DNA from: Candidatus Rokuibacteriota bacterium
GTDB lineage: Bacteria > Methylomirabilota > Methylomirabilia > Rokubacteriales > CSP1-6
NCBI GenBank assembly: GCA_003220265.1
Contig: QHRW01000015.1
Span: 1 to 64,000, forward strand
DNA: 64,000 nucleotides
Reading direction: 5' to 3'
The notes under the pieces were generated by a model that searched no databases, was not told the DNA's origin, and saw only the letters and a list, made by a program, of their open reading frames with translations. This document shows, piece by piece, positions 51,210 through 61,109 of this stretch. Made by a program: the position numbers and the translations under genes. The stretch's first letter is position 1, and every line of letters starts with the position of its first letter.

Positions 51210-53234
51210 ATGTTCATCGTCGGGATCGACGTCGGCGGCACGTTCACCGATCTCACGGCCGTCGACGAGGCCACGGGGCGCGTCGTCGTCACCAAGGTGC
51301 CGTCGCGGCCGCGGCACGAAGCAGAGGCCGTTTTGGCGGGGCTGGACGCGCTCGGCATCGCCGCGCGCGACGTGCGGCGGCTCGTGCACGGCACCACGGT
51401 GGGGACCAACACGGTGCTCGAACGGAGAGGGGCGCGCGTCGCGATCCTGACGACGGCGGGCTTCAGGGACCTCATCGAGATCGGGCGCACCAAGCGCAAC
51501 ATTCCGGCGCTGTTCGTGCCGACGTTCGTGCGGCCCAAGCCCGTCGTCGAGCGCAAGCATCGCTTCGAGGTCGTCGAGCGGCTGGCCGCCGACGGCTCCG
51601 TGCTGACGACGCTCGACTCCGGCAGCGTGGAGCGCGCGCTGGAGGCCGCGTCCGCGGCCGGCGCCGAGGCCATCGCGGTGTGCCTGCTCCACGCGTACCT
51701 GAATCCGACGCACGAGCGGACCATCGCCGACGCCGCCAAGGGCCGCTGTCCCGGCGTGCCGGTCTCGTGCTCGGCCGACGTCGTCGCGGAGTACCGCGAG
51801 TTCGAGCGATTCTCGACGACGGTGCTCAACGCGTACCTGCAGCCGCTGATGGACGGCTACCTGAGCGGACTGGAGGAGCGGCTGCGCGCGACGGGCTACG
51901 CGCACGGCGTGCTCACGGTGGCGTCCAGCGGCGGCATGATGACGACCGAGACGGCGCGGCGGCTGCCGATCAAGACGATCTTCTCGGGCCCGGCCGGCGG
52001 CGTGAGTCAGGCGTGCTTCGTCGGCGCGAGCCTCGGCGTGCGCGACCTCATCACCTACGACATGGGCGGCACGTCGACCGACGTCTGCCTCGTGCGCGAT
52101 CTCTCGCCGCTGACGACCTCCGACGCCATGGTGGGCGCGTTCCCGGTGAAGGTCCCGCAGATCGATATGCACACGGTCGGCGCCGGCGGCGGCTCGCTGG
52201 CCTGGCTCGACCTCGACGGCAGCCTGCAGGTGGGGCCCCTCAGCGCCGGCGCGATGCCGGGCCCGGCGGCCTACGGGCTCGGCGGGACGGAGCCGACCGT
52301 GACCGACGCCAACGTCGTCCTCGGCCGCATCGGCACCACGCGCCGCCTGGGCGGCAGCATCGCGCTCGACGCCACGCGCGCCCGGACGGCCGTCGCGGAT
52401 CTCGCGCGGCGGATGGGCGGCCGGCTCGGCGTGGAAGCGCTGGCCGAGGGCATCGTGCGCATCGCGGTGGCGCGCATGACCTCCGCCATCCGCGAGATCT
52501 CGATCCAGCGCGGCCACGATCCGCGCGACTTCACGCTGGTGGCCTTCGGCGGCGCCGGGCCGATGCACGCCAGCGCGCTCGCCGACGAGATCGGCATCCC
52601 GCGCGTGCTCGTCCCCCGCCATCCGGGGAACTTCTCGGCGCTGGGGCTGCTGGCCTCCGACATCAAGCACGACGACGTGCGCACGCGCGTGGGACCGCTG
52701 GCCGAGCGGTGGACGCTGCTGGCCGACCTCTTCGCCGACATGGAGAGCGGCGCCCGCCGCCAGCTCGAGCTGGACGGCTTCGGCGCCGGCGAGCAGCGCC
52801 TGCGGCGCTCGCTCGACCTGCGCTATCGCGGCCAGGCCTTCGAGCTCAACCTCGAGCTCGACGGCGACGGGCTGGACGCGGTGGGCGCGACCTTCCACGA
52901 GCGCCATCGCGCGATGTACGGTCACGCCGACCCGAGCGCGACGATCGAGCTGGTGAATGCGCGGCTGAGCGCCTACGGGCTCGTCGCCAAGCCGGCGGCC
53001 GAGCGGCACCGCGCGCCGCACGCCTCGATGGCGACCGCGCTGATCGAGCGCCGCCGCGTCTGGTTCGACGGCGCGGCGCACGACTGCCCCGTGTGGGAGC
53101 GCGAGCGGCTGCCCGAGAGCGCCGAGCTCGCGGGGCCGGCCATCGTCGAGGAGTTCGGCGCCACCACCGTGGTGCCGCCGGGCTGGAGTGGCGCCATGGA
53201 CCCGCTCGGCAACCTGAGGCTCGCGCGGCCGTGA
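51210..53234 (+). CDS. hyuA: Hydantoinase/oxoprolinase subunit A (HyuA-like)
   Basis: 674 aa. The N-terminal actin-like ATPase fold shows MFIVGIDVGGTFTDLTAVDE, VHGTTVGTNTVLERRGARVAILTT and later TYDMGGTSTDVCL; the family is hydantoinase A/N-methylhydantoinase A/acetone carboxylase alpha-like. It forms a complex with HyuB to hydrolyse a cyclic amide (hydantoin or 5-oxoproline type) using ATP. Its stop overlaps the HyuB GTG (GTGA). The true substrate is unknown. Confidence 0.9.
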   Translation: MFIVGIDVGGTFTDLTAVDEATGRVVVTKVPSRPRHEAEAVLAGLDALGIAARDVRRLVHGTTVGTNTVLERRGARVAILTTAGFRDLIEIGRTKRNIPALFVPTFVRPKPVVERKHRFEVVERLAADGSVLTTLDSGSVERALEAASAAGAEAIAVCLLHAYLNPTHERTIADAAKGRCPGVPVSCSADVVAEYREFERFSTTVLNAYLQPLMDGYLSGLEERLRATGYAHGVLTVASSGGMMTTETARRLPIKTIFSGPAGGVSQACFVGASLGVRDLITYDMGGTSTDVCLVRDLSPLTTSDAMVGAFPVKVPQIDMHTVGAGGGSLAWLDLDGSLQVGPLSAGAMPGPAAYGLGGTEPTVTDANVVLGRIGTTRRLGGSIALDATRARTAVADLARRMGGRLGVEALAEGIVRIAVARMTSAIREISIQRGHDPRDFTLVAFGGAGPMHASALADEIGIPRVLVPRHPGNFSALGLLASDIKHDDVRTRVGPLAERWTLLADLFADMESGARRQLELDGFGAGEQRLRRSLDLRYRGQAFELNLELDGDGLDAVGATFHERHRAMYGHADPSATIELVNARLSAYGLVAKPAAERHRAPHASMATALIERRRVWFDGAAHDCPVWERERLPESAELAGPAIVEEFGATTVVPPGWSGAMDPLGNLRLARP

Positions 53235-55249
53235 TCGATCCGATCACGCTGGAAGTCATCCGCGAGACGCTCGTCTCCTGCGTGCGCGAGATGCGCGTGA
53301 CGCTGGTGCGCACGGCGTATTCCTCGATCCTCTACGAGGGCGAGGATTTCTCGTGCGTGCTGATGGACGGCGAGGCGCAGATCGTCGCCATGTCCAAGGG
53401 CCAGGACCATCCGCTGCACATCGTGCCCATCGGCTGGTCGATGAAGGCCGTGCGCGAGACGTTCGGCGACGACATCCACCCCGGCGACATGTTCCTGCAC
53501 AACGATCCGTACACGGGCGGCACGCACCTCAACGACGTCGCGCTCATCTATCCGCTCTTCGCCGACGGCCGGATGTTCATCTTCCCCGTCGTGCGCGCTC
53601 ACTGGGGCGATGTCGGTGGGATGAGTCCGGGGAGTCTGTCCGGCGGCGCCACGGAGATCTTCCAGGAAGGCGTGCGCATCCCGCCCATCCGCATCGTGGA
53701 TCGCGGGCGGCCGAACGAGGCCGCGCTCGAGCTGATCTTCGCCAACATGCGCGGGCCGCGCGAGCGGCGCGGCGATTTCCAGGCGATGGTCGGCACTTGC
53801 CGCAAGGCCGCCGAGCGCGTGGATGGATTGGCCGTCAAGTATGGCGCCGTCACCGTGCGCGCGGCGGTCGCCGAGCTGATGGATCGCGCCGAGGGACGCA
53901 TGCGCCGCGCGATCGCCGCGCTGCCCGACGGCGAGTACGTCTACGAGGCGCACCTCGAGAGCGGCCGCGAGCGGCTCGAGCCCCTGACCGTGCGCGCGCG
54001 CGTCGCCATCGCCGGCGAGGCGATCACCGTGGACCTGACGGGTACGTCGCCGCAGACGGCGGGGCCGACGAACGTCGGGCCCGCGATGGCGCCGACCGGC
54101 GCCTTCACCATCATCAAGGCGTTCCTCGATCCCGGCAGCGACGTGAACTCCGGCGCCTTCCGTCCGCTCACGGTCATCACCCCGCGCGGCACCATCGTCA
54201 ACGCCGACCCCCCGGCGCCCTGCGGCGGCATGGTCGAGGTGAAGTACTGCGTGGAGACCGCGGTGATGGGCGCGCTGGCCCAGGCGCTCGACGGCCGCGT
54301 GGCCGGCGATCTCAAGGGCGGCGGCAATCACTGCTACGTCGGCGGGCCCGACCCGCGCCACCCGGGCGAGACGTTCATCTTCTACGAGTACCCGGCGGGC
54401 GGCACCGGCGGCTTCGACGGCGGCGACGGCAGCAACACCGTGCGCGCGTGGACCGAGAGCGACATGACGACGCTGCAGCCGATCGAGGCCATCGAGCAAC
54501 GCTATCCCGTGCGGGTGGAAGCGACGTCGCTGCGCGAGGACTCCGGGGGTCCCGGCCGCTGGCGCGGCGGGCTGGGCCTCACGCGGGCGGTGCGAATCCT
54601 GACGCCGCACACGCGGCTGTCGGTGCTGGCCGAGAAGGCGGTGCTGCCGCCGTTCGGCGTGTGCGGCGGCGCGGCCGGCGCCACCAACCGGTTCTACCTG
54701 ACGCGCGCCGGTCGCGAGATCGCGCCCTCGCCGCTGCCGGGCAAGGTGAGCGCCTTCCCGATCGAGCGCGACGACGTCTTGATGATGGAGAGCTCGGGCG
54801 GCGGCGGCTTCGGCGATCCGCTCGCCCGCGATCCGGCGCTGGTGGCCGCGGACCTCGCCGAGGGCTACGTGACGCCGGCGGCCGCGGCGTCGATCTATGG
54901 CGTCGTGCTCGCGAACGGCGCGATCGACGCGGCGGCGACAATGACGCGGCGCCAGGCGCTGGCCGGCGCACGCCGGCGCGTTCGCGTGACTGCGGCGGCC
55001 GGCCTCGACACCGAGCGTGGCCGCGCGGTGCGCCTGGACGCCGCCACCGCGACCGCGCTGGGCGTGGCCGCCGGTGGCGTCGTGGAGCTGGTCAACCCGC
55101 GCGGAGCGCCGCTGCGCGCGTGGGTGGACGCGGTGCTCGCGGGCGATGGCCGCGGCGCCGAGCTGGCGCCCGTCGCGCTCCGGATGCTCGACGTGGTCGA
55201 CGGCGGCGAGGTGGAAATCCGCGCCGTCCACTCCGGAGCGCTCGGCTAG
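53231..55249 (+). CDS. hyuB: Hydantoinase B/oxoprolinase family protein (HyuB-like)
   Basis: 672 aa from a GTG at 53231. Typical blocks: IDPITLEVIRETLVSCVREM, HNDPYTGGTHLNDVALI, GDVGGMSPGSLSGGATEIFQ, and the late GGGGFGDPLARDP. It partners with HyuA. It is followed after 40 bp by the peptide-type binding protein gene, so hydantoin-like uptake and breakdown may be linked. Confidence 0.9.
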   Translation: MIDPITLEVIRETLVSCVREMRVTLVRTAYSSILYEGEDFSCVLMDGEAQIVAMSKGQDHPLHIVPIGWSMKAVRETFGDDIHPGDMFLHNDPYTGGTHLNDVALIYPLFADGRMFIFPVVRAHWGDVGGMSPGSLSGGATEIFQEGVRIPPIRIVDRGRPNEAALELIFANMRGPRERRGDFQAMVGTCRKAAERVDGLAVKYGAVTVRAAVAELMDRAEGRMRRAIAALPDGEYVYEAHLESGRERLEPLTVRARVAIAGEAITVDLTGTSPQTAGPTNVGPAMAPTGAFTIIKAFLDPGSDVNSGAFRPLTVITPRGTIVNADPPAPCGGMVEVKYCVETAVMGALAQALDGRVAGDLKGGGNHCYVGGPDPRHPGETFIFYEYPAGGTGGFDGGDGSNTVRAWTESDMTTLQPIEAIEQRYPVRVEATSLREDSGGPGRWRGGLGLTRAVRILTPHTRLSVLAEKAVLPPFGVCGGAAGATNRFYLTRAGREIAPSPLPGKVSAFPIERDDVLMMESSGGGGFGDPLARDPALVAADLAEGYVTPAAAASIYGVVLANGAIDAAATMTRRQALAGARRRVRVTAAAGLDTERGRAVRLDAATATALGVAAGGVVELVNPRGAPLRAWVDAVLAGDGRGAELAPVALRMLDVVDGGEVEIRAVHSGALG

Positions 55250-55289
55250 AATGGCGCACTCGTAGCCCGCACCCTCTGAGGAGGCCCTG

Positions 55290-56897
55290 ATGGCCCGTCG
55301 TGTCGCTCTCGCCGCGCTCTCCCTGCTGCTCCTGCTCGCCCTCGCGATTCCCGGCGCCGAGGCCCAGACCCCGAAGCGCGGCGGCGTGCTGCGCATCGCC
55401 GAGCGCGAGGCGCCCGGGCTCGACCCGCATCTCTCGATCAGCTTCCTCACGCACTCCTACGTCAGCCTCGCGTATAGCCAGCTCGTGCGCTTCCCCAACG
55501 GGCCCGAGCAGAAACATCCCGCCGACTTCGCGATCCTGCCCGACCTGGCCGAGAAGTGGACGGTCTCCAAGGACGGCAAGGTCTACACGTTCAGCCTGCG
55601 CAAGGGCATCCACTTCCACAACAAGCCGCCCGTGAACGGCCGCGAGCTGGTGGCCGACGACGTCAAGTACTCGCTCGAGCGCTTCATGGCGAAGTCCGGC
55701 TTCAAGGAGCGCTTCGAGCCGGTGCAGGCCATCGACGTCGTGGACAAGCACACGGTGCGCATCGCGCTCAAGGAGCCGTTCGCGCCCTTCCTCAACCACC
55801 TGGCCAACCCGTCCTTCTGCGCGATCCTGCCGCGCGAGGCCGAGGACAAGTTCAAGGACTTCAACCATCCGGACGCCGTCATCGGCACCGGGCCGTTCGT
55901 GCTGAAGTCCTACGACAAGGGCGTGCGCGTCGTCTTCGAGCGCAATCCGACGTACTTCATGAAGGGGCTGCCCTACCTCGACGGCGTGGTCATCGAGATC
56001 ACGCCGGACTCGGCCGCCCGCGTGTCGCTCCTGCGCGCCGGCAAGGTCGAGCTGCCGCACATCTGGGGCTGGCTCAGCCCCGACGAGGCCAAGTCCGTCC
56101 AGAAGACGAACCCCGAGCTGTCCGTCGTGTCCCATCAGGTGATCGGCCAGGGCTTCATCTACATGCGCACGGACCAGCCGCCGTTCAACGACATCCGCGT
56201 CCGCCGCGCCATCTCGCTGGCCATCGACCGCAAGGCCTGGAACGACGCGCTCCTCTTCGGCGAGGGCTGCGTGGACGCCGGCCCCGTGCCGTGCGCGCTC
56301 AAGGACTGGAAGCTCGACGCCTCCAAGATCGATGCGGCCAAGGCCAAGTACCTCGTGGGCTACGATCCCGCGGAGTCGAAGAAGCTGCTGGCCGAGGCCG
56401 GACAGAAGAGCCTGAGCACGCCGCTGTTCCACTGGCCGGGCTACGTGGTGCCGTGGCGCTCCTACTACGAGCTGGCCGCGGACAACCTCGGCAAGGTGGG
56501 GATCACCGTCGAGCTGAAGCCGGAGGAGTACGGCAAGTACATCTCGACGACCGCGCTCGGCAAGTACGAGAGGATGGCGATGGGGCCGTCCACGCCGTTC
56601 ACCGAGGTGGACGACTTCCTCTTCGGCCGCTTCTATCCCGAGCTGCCCACCAACCTGAGCCGCGTGGCGGACGCCGAGCTCACCAGGATGCTGGTGGCCC
56701 AGCGCCGCGAGATGGAGCCCAAGAAGCGCAAGCAGATCGTGGACGACATCCAGCGCTATCTCGCCGACAAGGCCTACTACGTCTACGTGCCGCAGTGGCC
56801 CCAGTACGTCTCGCATCCGCCGTACGTGAAGGGCTTCAAGCACCACGACGGCTATGGCCTCGGCATGCGCCTGGTCTACACGTGGTTCGACAAGTGA
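55290..56897 (+). CDS. Peptide/nickel-type ABC substrate-binding protein
   Basis: 535 aa with a strong GAGGAGG ribosome binding site and a signal peptide ending GAEAQT. Family SBP_bac_5 blocks include TPKRGGVLRIAEREAPGLDP, LAEKWTVSKDGKVYTFSLRK and the C-terminal HHDGYGLGMRLVYTWF. It should deliver a peptide-like or other amide-containing solute to the two downstream permeases. It is paralogous in length and type to the orphan protein at 38822. Confidence 0.9.
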   Translation: MARRVALAALSLLLLLALAIPGAEAQTPKRGGVLRIAEREAPGLDPHLSISFLTHSYVSLAYSQLVRFPNGPEQKHPADFAILPDLAEKWTVSKDGKVYTFSLRKGIHFHNKPPVNGRELVADDVKYSLERFMAKSGFKERFEPVQAIDVVDKHTVRIALKEPFAPFLNHLANPSFCAILPREAEDKFKDFNHPDAVIGTGPFVLKSYDKGVRVVFERNPTYFMKGLPYLDGVVIEITPDSAARVSLLRAGKVELPHIWGWLSPDEAKSVQKTNPELSVVSHQVIGQGFIYMRTDQPPFNDIRVRRAISLAIDRKAWNDALLFGEGCVDAGPVPCALKDWKLDASKIDAAKAKYLVGYDPAESKKLLAEAGQKSLSTPLFHWPGYVVPWRSYYELAADNLGKVGITVELKPEEYGKYISTTALGKYERMAMGPSTPFTEVDDFLFGRFYPELPTNLSRVADAELTRMLVAQRREMEPKKRKQIVDDIQRYLADKAYYVYVPQWPQYVSHPPYVKGFKHHDGYGLGMRLVYTWFDK

Positions 56898-56898
56898 G

Positions 56899-57846
56899 AT
56901 GAAGCAGTACGTCGTGCGGCGGGTGGCGCTGGCGGTGCCCACGCTGTTCGTCGTCAGCGTGCTGGTCTTTGCGCTCATGCGCATGATGCCGGGCGACGTG
57001 GCCACCCGCATGGTGGAGGGCCACGCCTACGCGCCCACGCTGGCCGCGCTCCGCCACGACCTGGGGCTCGACCGGCCCGTCCACGTGCAGTACCTCGAGT
57101 GGATCGGCAACGTCGTGCTCCGCGGCGACTTCGGCCGCTCGTACTGGACGCGCCAGCCCATCCTCGACGAGTTCGTGCGCCGCTTCCCGGTGACGCTGGA
57201 GCTCGCGCTCCTGACGGTCCTCGTCTCCGTGGTCATCGGCATCGCGGTGGGGATCGTGGCGGCGGTGCGCCAGGACACCGCGCTGGACTACGTCGGCCGC
57301 GTGCTGTCGATCCTGGCGCTGTCGGTGCCGTTCTTCGGTCTCGCCGTGGTGGTGGTCGTGGTGCCGTCGATCTACTTCAAGTGGACGCCGGTCTACACGT
57401 ACGTGGCCTTCAGCGTCGATCCGCTGCAGAACCTCAAGATCATGCTGGTGCCCGCGCTCGTCTTCGGCGTGACGCGCGCGGGCCCGATCATGCGCATCAT
57501 GCGCTCGGCCCTGCTCGACGTCCTCCGCCAGGAGTACATCCGCACGGCGTGGTCGAAGGGCCTGAGCGAGCGCACGATCGTGCTGCGCCACGCGCTGAAG
57601 AACGCGATGATCCCGGTCATCAGCCTGATCGGCTTGCAGATGCCGCTCTACATCGGCGGCTCCGTCATCATCGAGTCGATCTTCCGGCTGCCCGGCGTGG
57701 GCCTCTTCTTCTTCGAGGCGCTCAACAAGCTCGACTACCCGGTCGTGCAGTCGGTGAACCTGATCATCGCGGCGATGGTGGTGGGCCTGAACCTGGCCAT
57801 CGACCTCTCGTACGCCTTTCTCGATCCGCGCATCCGGTATCGCTGA
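56899..57846 (+). CDS. ABC transporter permease, DppB-type
   Basis: 315 aa. Six membrane helices and the EAA-type loop VTRAGPIMRIMRSALLDVLRQEYIRTAWSKGLSERTI identify it. The N-terminus YVVRRVALAVPTLFVVSVLVF and GDFGRSYWTRQPILDEF are typical of DppB/GsiC. It starts 2 nt after the binding-protein stop and overlaps the next gene's ATG. It forms a heterodimeric channel with the DppC-type protein. Confidence 0.92.
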   Translation: MKQYVVRRVALAVPTLFVVSVLVFALMRMMPGDVATRMVEGHAYAPTLAALRHDLGLDRPVHVQYLEWIGNVVLRGDFGRSYWTRQPILDEFVRRFPVTLELALLTVLVSVVIGIAVGIVAAVRQDTALDYVGRVLSILALSVPFFGLAVVVVVVPSIYFKWTPVYTYVAFSVDPLQNLKIMLVPALVFGVTRAGPIMRIMRSALLDVLRQEYIRTAWSKGLSERTIVLRHALKNAMIPVISLIGLQMPLYIGGSVIIESIFRLPGVGLFFFEALNKLDYPVVQSVNLIIAAMVVGLNLAIDLSYAFLDPRIRYR

Positions 57847-58754
57847 TGAGCATCGCCACCGCGCCCGCCGACGTCGCGCTCGCCCGCCGCGCGCCCGCGC
57901 GGACGCGGCCGTGGTACCTCGACGTGTGGGTGCAGATGGTGCGGCGCAAGCCGCTCGGCACCATGGGCGGCGCCATCGTCGTCGTCATGCTGGCGGCCGC
58001 CGTGGGCGCGGAGTGGATCTCGCCCTACGGCTTCAGCCAGACCAGCCTGCTGGAGCGCTTCATCGCGATGAACCGGTCGCACTGGCTGGGCACGGACCAG
58101 CTCGGCCGCGACGTGCTCACGCGGCTGATCTACGGCGCGCGGATCTCGCTCTACGTCGGCTTCGGCGCGGTGCTGGTCGGCAGCGTGCTGGCCACGACGA
58201 TCGGCATCCTGTCGGCGTATTTCGGCGGCCGGGTGGACATGCTCGTGCAGCGCGGCGTGGACGCATGGATGGCCTTTCCGCCGCTGCTGCTGCTCATGTC
58301 GATCATGTCCCTGCTGGGCCCCAGCGTGTGGAACATCACGATCGTGCTCGGCGTGGCCTTCGGCATCCAGAACTCGCGCGTCGTGCGCGGGGTGGCGCTC
58401 GGCATCAAGGAGCACACCTACATCGAGAGCGCCCGCGCCATGGGCTCGGGCCACCTGGCGATCGCCGCCCGCCACATCCTGCCCAACGTGATGCCGACGA
58501 TCATCGTGGTGGCCACGACCGGCCTCTCGACGGTGATCCTGACCGAGGCGAGCCTCTCGTTCCTCGGTCTGGGGGTGCCGCCGCCTTATCCGACCTGGGG
58601 CGGCATGCTGTCGCTGGCCGGCCTCGACCACATGTACCAGGCGCCATGGCTGGCCATCTGGCCCGCCGTCGCGCTCTCGCTCGCCGTCTTCGGCTTCAAC
58701 ATGCTCGGCGACGGCCTGCGCGATCTGCTCGACCCGCGCTTGAAGGGCGGCTAG
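57846..58754 (+). CDS. ABC transporter permease, DppC-type
   Basis: 302 aa from an ATG that shares its A with the previous TGA. It has an N-terminal extension, then GTDQLGRDVLTRLIYGARISLYVG, the EAA-like loop (SRVVRGVALGIKEHTYIESARAMGSGHLAIAARHILPNVM) and FLGLGVPPPYPTWGGML. It pairs with the DppB-type protein. No ATPase gene follows: the next gene, in the opposite direction, is a hydrolase, so the ATPase must be encoded elsewhere. Confidence 0.92.
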   Translation: MSIATAPADVALARRAPARTRPWYLDVWVQMVRRKPLGTMGGAIVVVMLAAAVGAEWISPYGFSQTSLLERFIAMNRSHWLGTDQLGRDVLTRLIYGARISLYVGFGAVLVGSVLATTIGILSAYFGGRVDMLVQRGVDAWMAFPPLLLLMSIMSLLGPSVWNITIVLGVAFGIQNSRVVRGVALGIKEHTYIESARAMGSGHLAIAARHILPNVMPTIIVVATTGLSTVILTEASLSFLGLGVPPPYPTWGGMLSLAGLDHMYQAPWLAIWPAVALSLAVFGFNMLGDGLRDLLDPRLKGG

Positions 58755-58757
58755 ACG

Positions 58758-59804
58758 CTACGGCCTGACGGGCAGCTTGCGATCGAAGAAGTCGACGATC
58801 TCCCGGTTCATTGTCTCGTGCAGCGCGTCGCGATCGAAGCCCTCCGGATCCCGCGCGGCCTCGCCCGCGAGGAGCTTCAGCAGCGTGGGGAAGCCGGCGA
58901 CGAACGAGAAATGCCCGGCCCCACGGACGACGACGTATTCCCGGTCGCGCGGCAGCGCCCTCGCGAGGCGCTCGGCGTGATACCGCACGAGGGTGAGGTC
59001 GTCACGCTCCGCGGCATAGAGACGGACCGGCACCGAGACCTTGCCGAGCGCCTCGTCGGTGAAGGGCAGAGCGTTCGGCGCGAGAAGGACGATCGCCCGC
59101 ACCCGCGGATCACGAACGTCTGGAATCGCCCCGCCGCGCGCGGTGGCCTCCCGCGTGGCCGCGCCACCGTAGGAACAGAACTTGGGGTCGTCGGCGGCAT
59201 GCCGTCCGCAGTGCTCCATGATGGCGAGCGGTGTCGGGAGAGCGCCGGCGGTCGCCAGCGCCGTGTAGCCGCCGTTGGAGTGGCCCACGACGCCGACACG
59301 TCCGCGCTGCAGGCGCGGTCCGAGGCTCGTGTCCGCCAGGACCGCGTCGATCACGCGAGAGACTTGCTTCGGCCGCCCGATCCACACGATGTCACCGGAG
59401 ATGTCGTTGCCCTTGCCGCGTGGGTGCGCCGGTGCGGCGACGACGTAGCCGTGCGAGGCGAGCGCCATCGCCAGGTCCCAGTGATTCAGGGCGAGCCCAG
59501 CGGCGCCGTGCGAGATGACGATCAGCCCGAACGCGCCGTCAGCCGGCGGAGCGTTCGGGGCGACCGGCATCTCGAACGCCATCAGCCGACACAGCATCGC
59601 CGGTAACCCGCACGCCGACAGAGACGCGGTCAGGAAGAGTGGAGCGGGCACGACAGGGGTCGGATACCAGAGCGCGACGGGAAAGCGCTCGCCGGTGACC
59701 GTGTCGTGAACGTCTATCTTGCGATAGGCCACATTCGAAGGCGGCGCCGCCTCGGCGGCGACAACGACGGCGAGGAGCAGAACGGAGAGCAGCGGGGCGA
59801 TCAC
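58758..59804 (-). CDS. Alpha/beta hydrolase, secreted (PAF-acetylhydrolase/dienelactone-like)
   Basis: 348 aa with a signal peptide (LLSVLLLAVVVAAEA). The beginning resembles YRKIDVHDTVTGERFPVALWYP, as in platelet-activating factor acetylhydrolase-like enzymes. The catalytic elbow is VVGHSNGGYTALA, with His in GAGHFSF. It converges on the DppC gene with a 3-bp gap. The substrate is unknown. Confidence 0.82.
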   Translation of the reverse strand: MIAPLLSVLLLAVVVAAEAAPPSNVAYRKIDVHDTVTGERFPVALWYPTPVVPAPLFLTASLSACGLPAMLCRLMAFEMPVAPNAPPADGAFGLIVISHGAAGLALNHWDLAMALASHGYVVAAPAHPRGKGNDISGDIVWIGRPKQVSRVIDAVLADTSLGPRLQRGRVGVVGHSNGGYTALATAGALPTPLAIMEHCGRHAADDPKFCSYGGAATREATARGGAIPDVRDPRVRAIVLLAPNALPFTDEALGKVSVPVRLYAAERDDLTLVRYHAERLARALPRDREYVVVRGAGHFSFVAGFPTLLKLLAGEAARDPEGFDRDALHETMNREIVDFFDRKLPVRP

Positions 59805-59897
59805 GCGGTCAAAAGTCTACGACCGCCTGCCGACGCGTGCGCCATGGAAAGCCCTCGCGGCCGCCGATCGCTCGACGACAGCCGTCCCGCAGAGTCT

Positions 59898-60116
59898 TCA
59901 CCTTTGGCGGTGCAGCTCGAATCCCCGCTCGCCGGCCCCACTCTGAAGCGTGGCCGGGCCCTGCTCGCCGGCTGGCCCAGAGAAGCCAGACGCCACCGGG
60001 GATGAAGAGGACTCACGAACGTCGGCTCGGGGAACGCTGACGACGACGCGACCCTCGTCCATCTCGGCGAGGCGGTCACCCGTGATGAGAATGTTGCCCA
60101 CCTGGAGCGGCTCCAT
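59898..60116 (-). CDS. Hypothetical small protein, doubtful
   Basis: 72 aa, downstream of the Ku gene in the same direction. The first 36 residues (start MEPLQVGNILITGDRLAEMD) look like a small beta domain, while the rest is low complexity. No family or good ribosome binding site is seen. The 59805-60162 interval otherwise holds nothing I can assign. Confidence 0.3.
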   Translation of the reverse strand: MEPLQVGNILITGDRLAEMDEGRVVVSVPRADVRESSSSPVASGFSGPAGEQGPATLQSGAGERGFELHRQR

Positions 60117-60162
60117 CGCCTATCGAACGTTGGAGAGGACTGGCGCCGCCCTGATGGACTCG

Positions 60163-61050
60163 CTACTTGCGGCCGGCCTGGGCCTTCTTCGGCACCGCGG
60201 CGGCCTTGGCCTTCGCGGCGGGCGCAGCACCCGTCTTGGCCGGCGGCTTCTTGGCGGCGGCGTCCTCGGCGGACAGTCCGCGCTTGGCGAGACTTTCCTT
60301 GAGTGCTTCCATCAGGTCGATCACCTGGGCGCGGGGGGCGGCGGGCTCGGCGATCGTGATCTCCTGGCCCTCGACCTTCTTGTTGATCATCTCGAGCACG
60401 CGATGGCGGTACTCGTCCGTGTAGCGGGCGGGGGAGAACGTCTCGCCGGCGAGGCCGTTGATGAGCTGCAGCGCGAGGTCGAGCTCGCCCTCGCGGATCT
60501 TGGCCGTGTCGCCCTTGTCGATCTCGCCGAAGTCGCGCACCTCGTCGGCGAAGTACATCGTGTGCAGCATGAGCCCGCTCTGCGCGGCGCGGATGAGGAC
60601 CAGGCTCTCCTTGCCGCGCATGACGTACTTGGCGAGCGCGACCTGGCCGGCCTTCTCCATCGCGTCGGACAGGAGGCGATACGGCTTCTCGCCGCCCTTG
60701 TCGGGGCCGAGGTAGTAGGTCTTCTCGAAGTAGATCGGATCGACCTGCTCGAGCGGCACGAACTCGGCGATGTCGATGATCTTGGAGGCCTCGCCCTCGA
60801 GCGCCTTCAGCTCCTCGTCGGCCACGCGCACGTACTGCTCCTTGGCGAACTCGTAGCCGCGCGTGAGCTCGGCGCGCTCGACGGTCTTGTTGCACTTGGG
60901 GCAGAAGGTCTGCTGCTTGATGCGCGAGCCGCACGGCGCGTGGAGCTGGTTGAAGGCGACGTTGGCGGAGGACGCCGCCGTGTAAAGGCGGACCGGGATC
61001 GAGACCAGTCCGAACGAGATCGTCCCCGAGCCCAGCGAGTGCGGCGGCAT
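60163..61050 (-). CDS. ku: Ku, DNA end-binding protein
   Basis: 295 aa, with an AAAGGAG ribosome binding site. The core matches bacterial Ku (SLGSGTISFGLVSIPVRLYTAA at the start; CPKCNKTVERAELTRGYEF; MYFADEVRDFGEID). A Lys/Ala/Pro-rich tail of about 45 residues follows, which in other Ku proteins binds DNA or LigD. It binds double-strand ends and recruits LigD. It is divergently placed to the LigD gene 156 bp away. Confidence 0.95.
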   Translation of the reverse strand: MPPHSLGSGTISFGLVSIPVRLYTAASSANVAFNQLHAPCGSRIKQQTFCPKCNKTVERAELTRGYEFAKEQYVRVADEELKALEGEASKIIDIAEFVPLEQVDPIYFEKTYYLGPDKGGEKPYRLLSDAMEKAGQVALAKYVMRGKESLVLIRAAQSGLMLHTMYFADEVRDFGEIDKGDTAKIREGELDLALQLINGLAGETFSPARYTDEYRHRVLEMINKKVEGQEITIAEPAAPRAQVIDLMEALKESLAKRGLSAEDAAAKKPPAKTGAAPAAKAKAAAVPKKAQAGRK

Positions 61051-61062
61051 CTAAAGTCTCCT

Positions 61063-61109
61063 TTATTGAAGGGGCCTCTTATTGAAGGGGCACCCTGGAA
61101 GGGTTCCCC
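61063..61109 (-). repeat. Direct repeats and hairpin upstream of Ku
   Basis: TTATTGAAGGGGC occurs twice at 61063-61075 and 61079-61091 with a 16-bp period, and a hairpin with arms GGGGCACCCT and AGGGTTCCCC around GGA (one mismatch) follows at 61087-61109. The hairpin resembles the 39-bp repeat hairpin before ald. It lies in the 5' leader of ku. Confidence 0.5.

Noticed and set aside
59890-59940. tRNA-like 3' half with CTCGAATCCCCGC
   Set aside because: I could not fold a D arm, an anticodon arm and a matching 7-bp acceptor stem; the upstream bases do not fit a tRNA.
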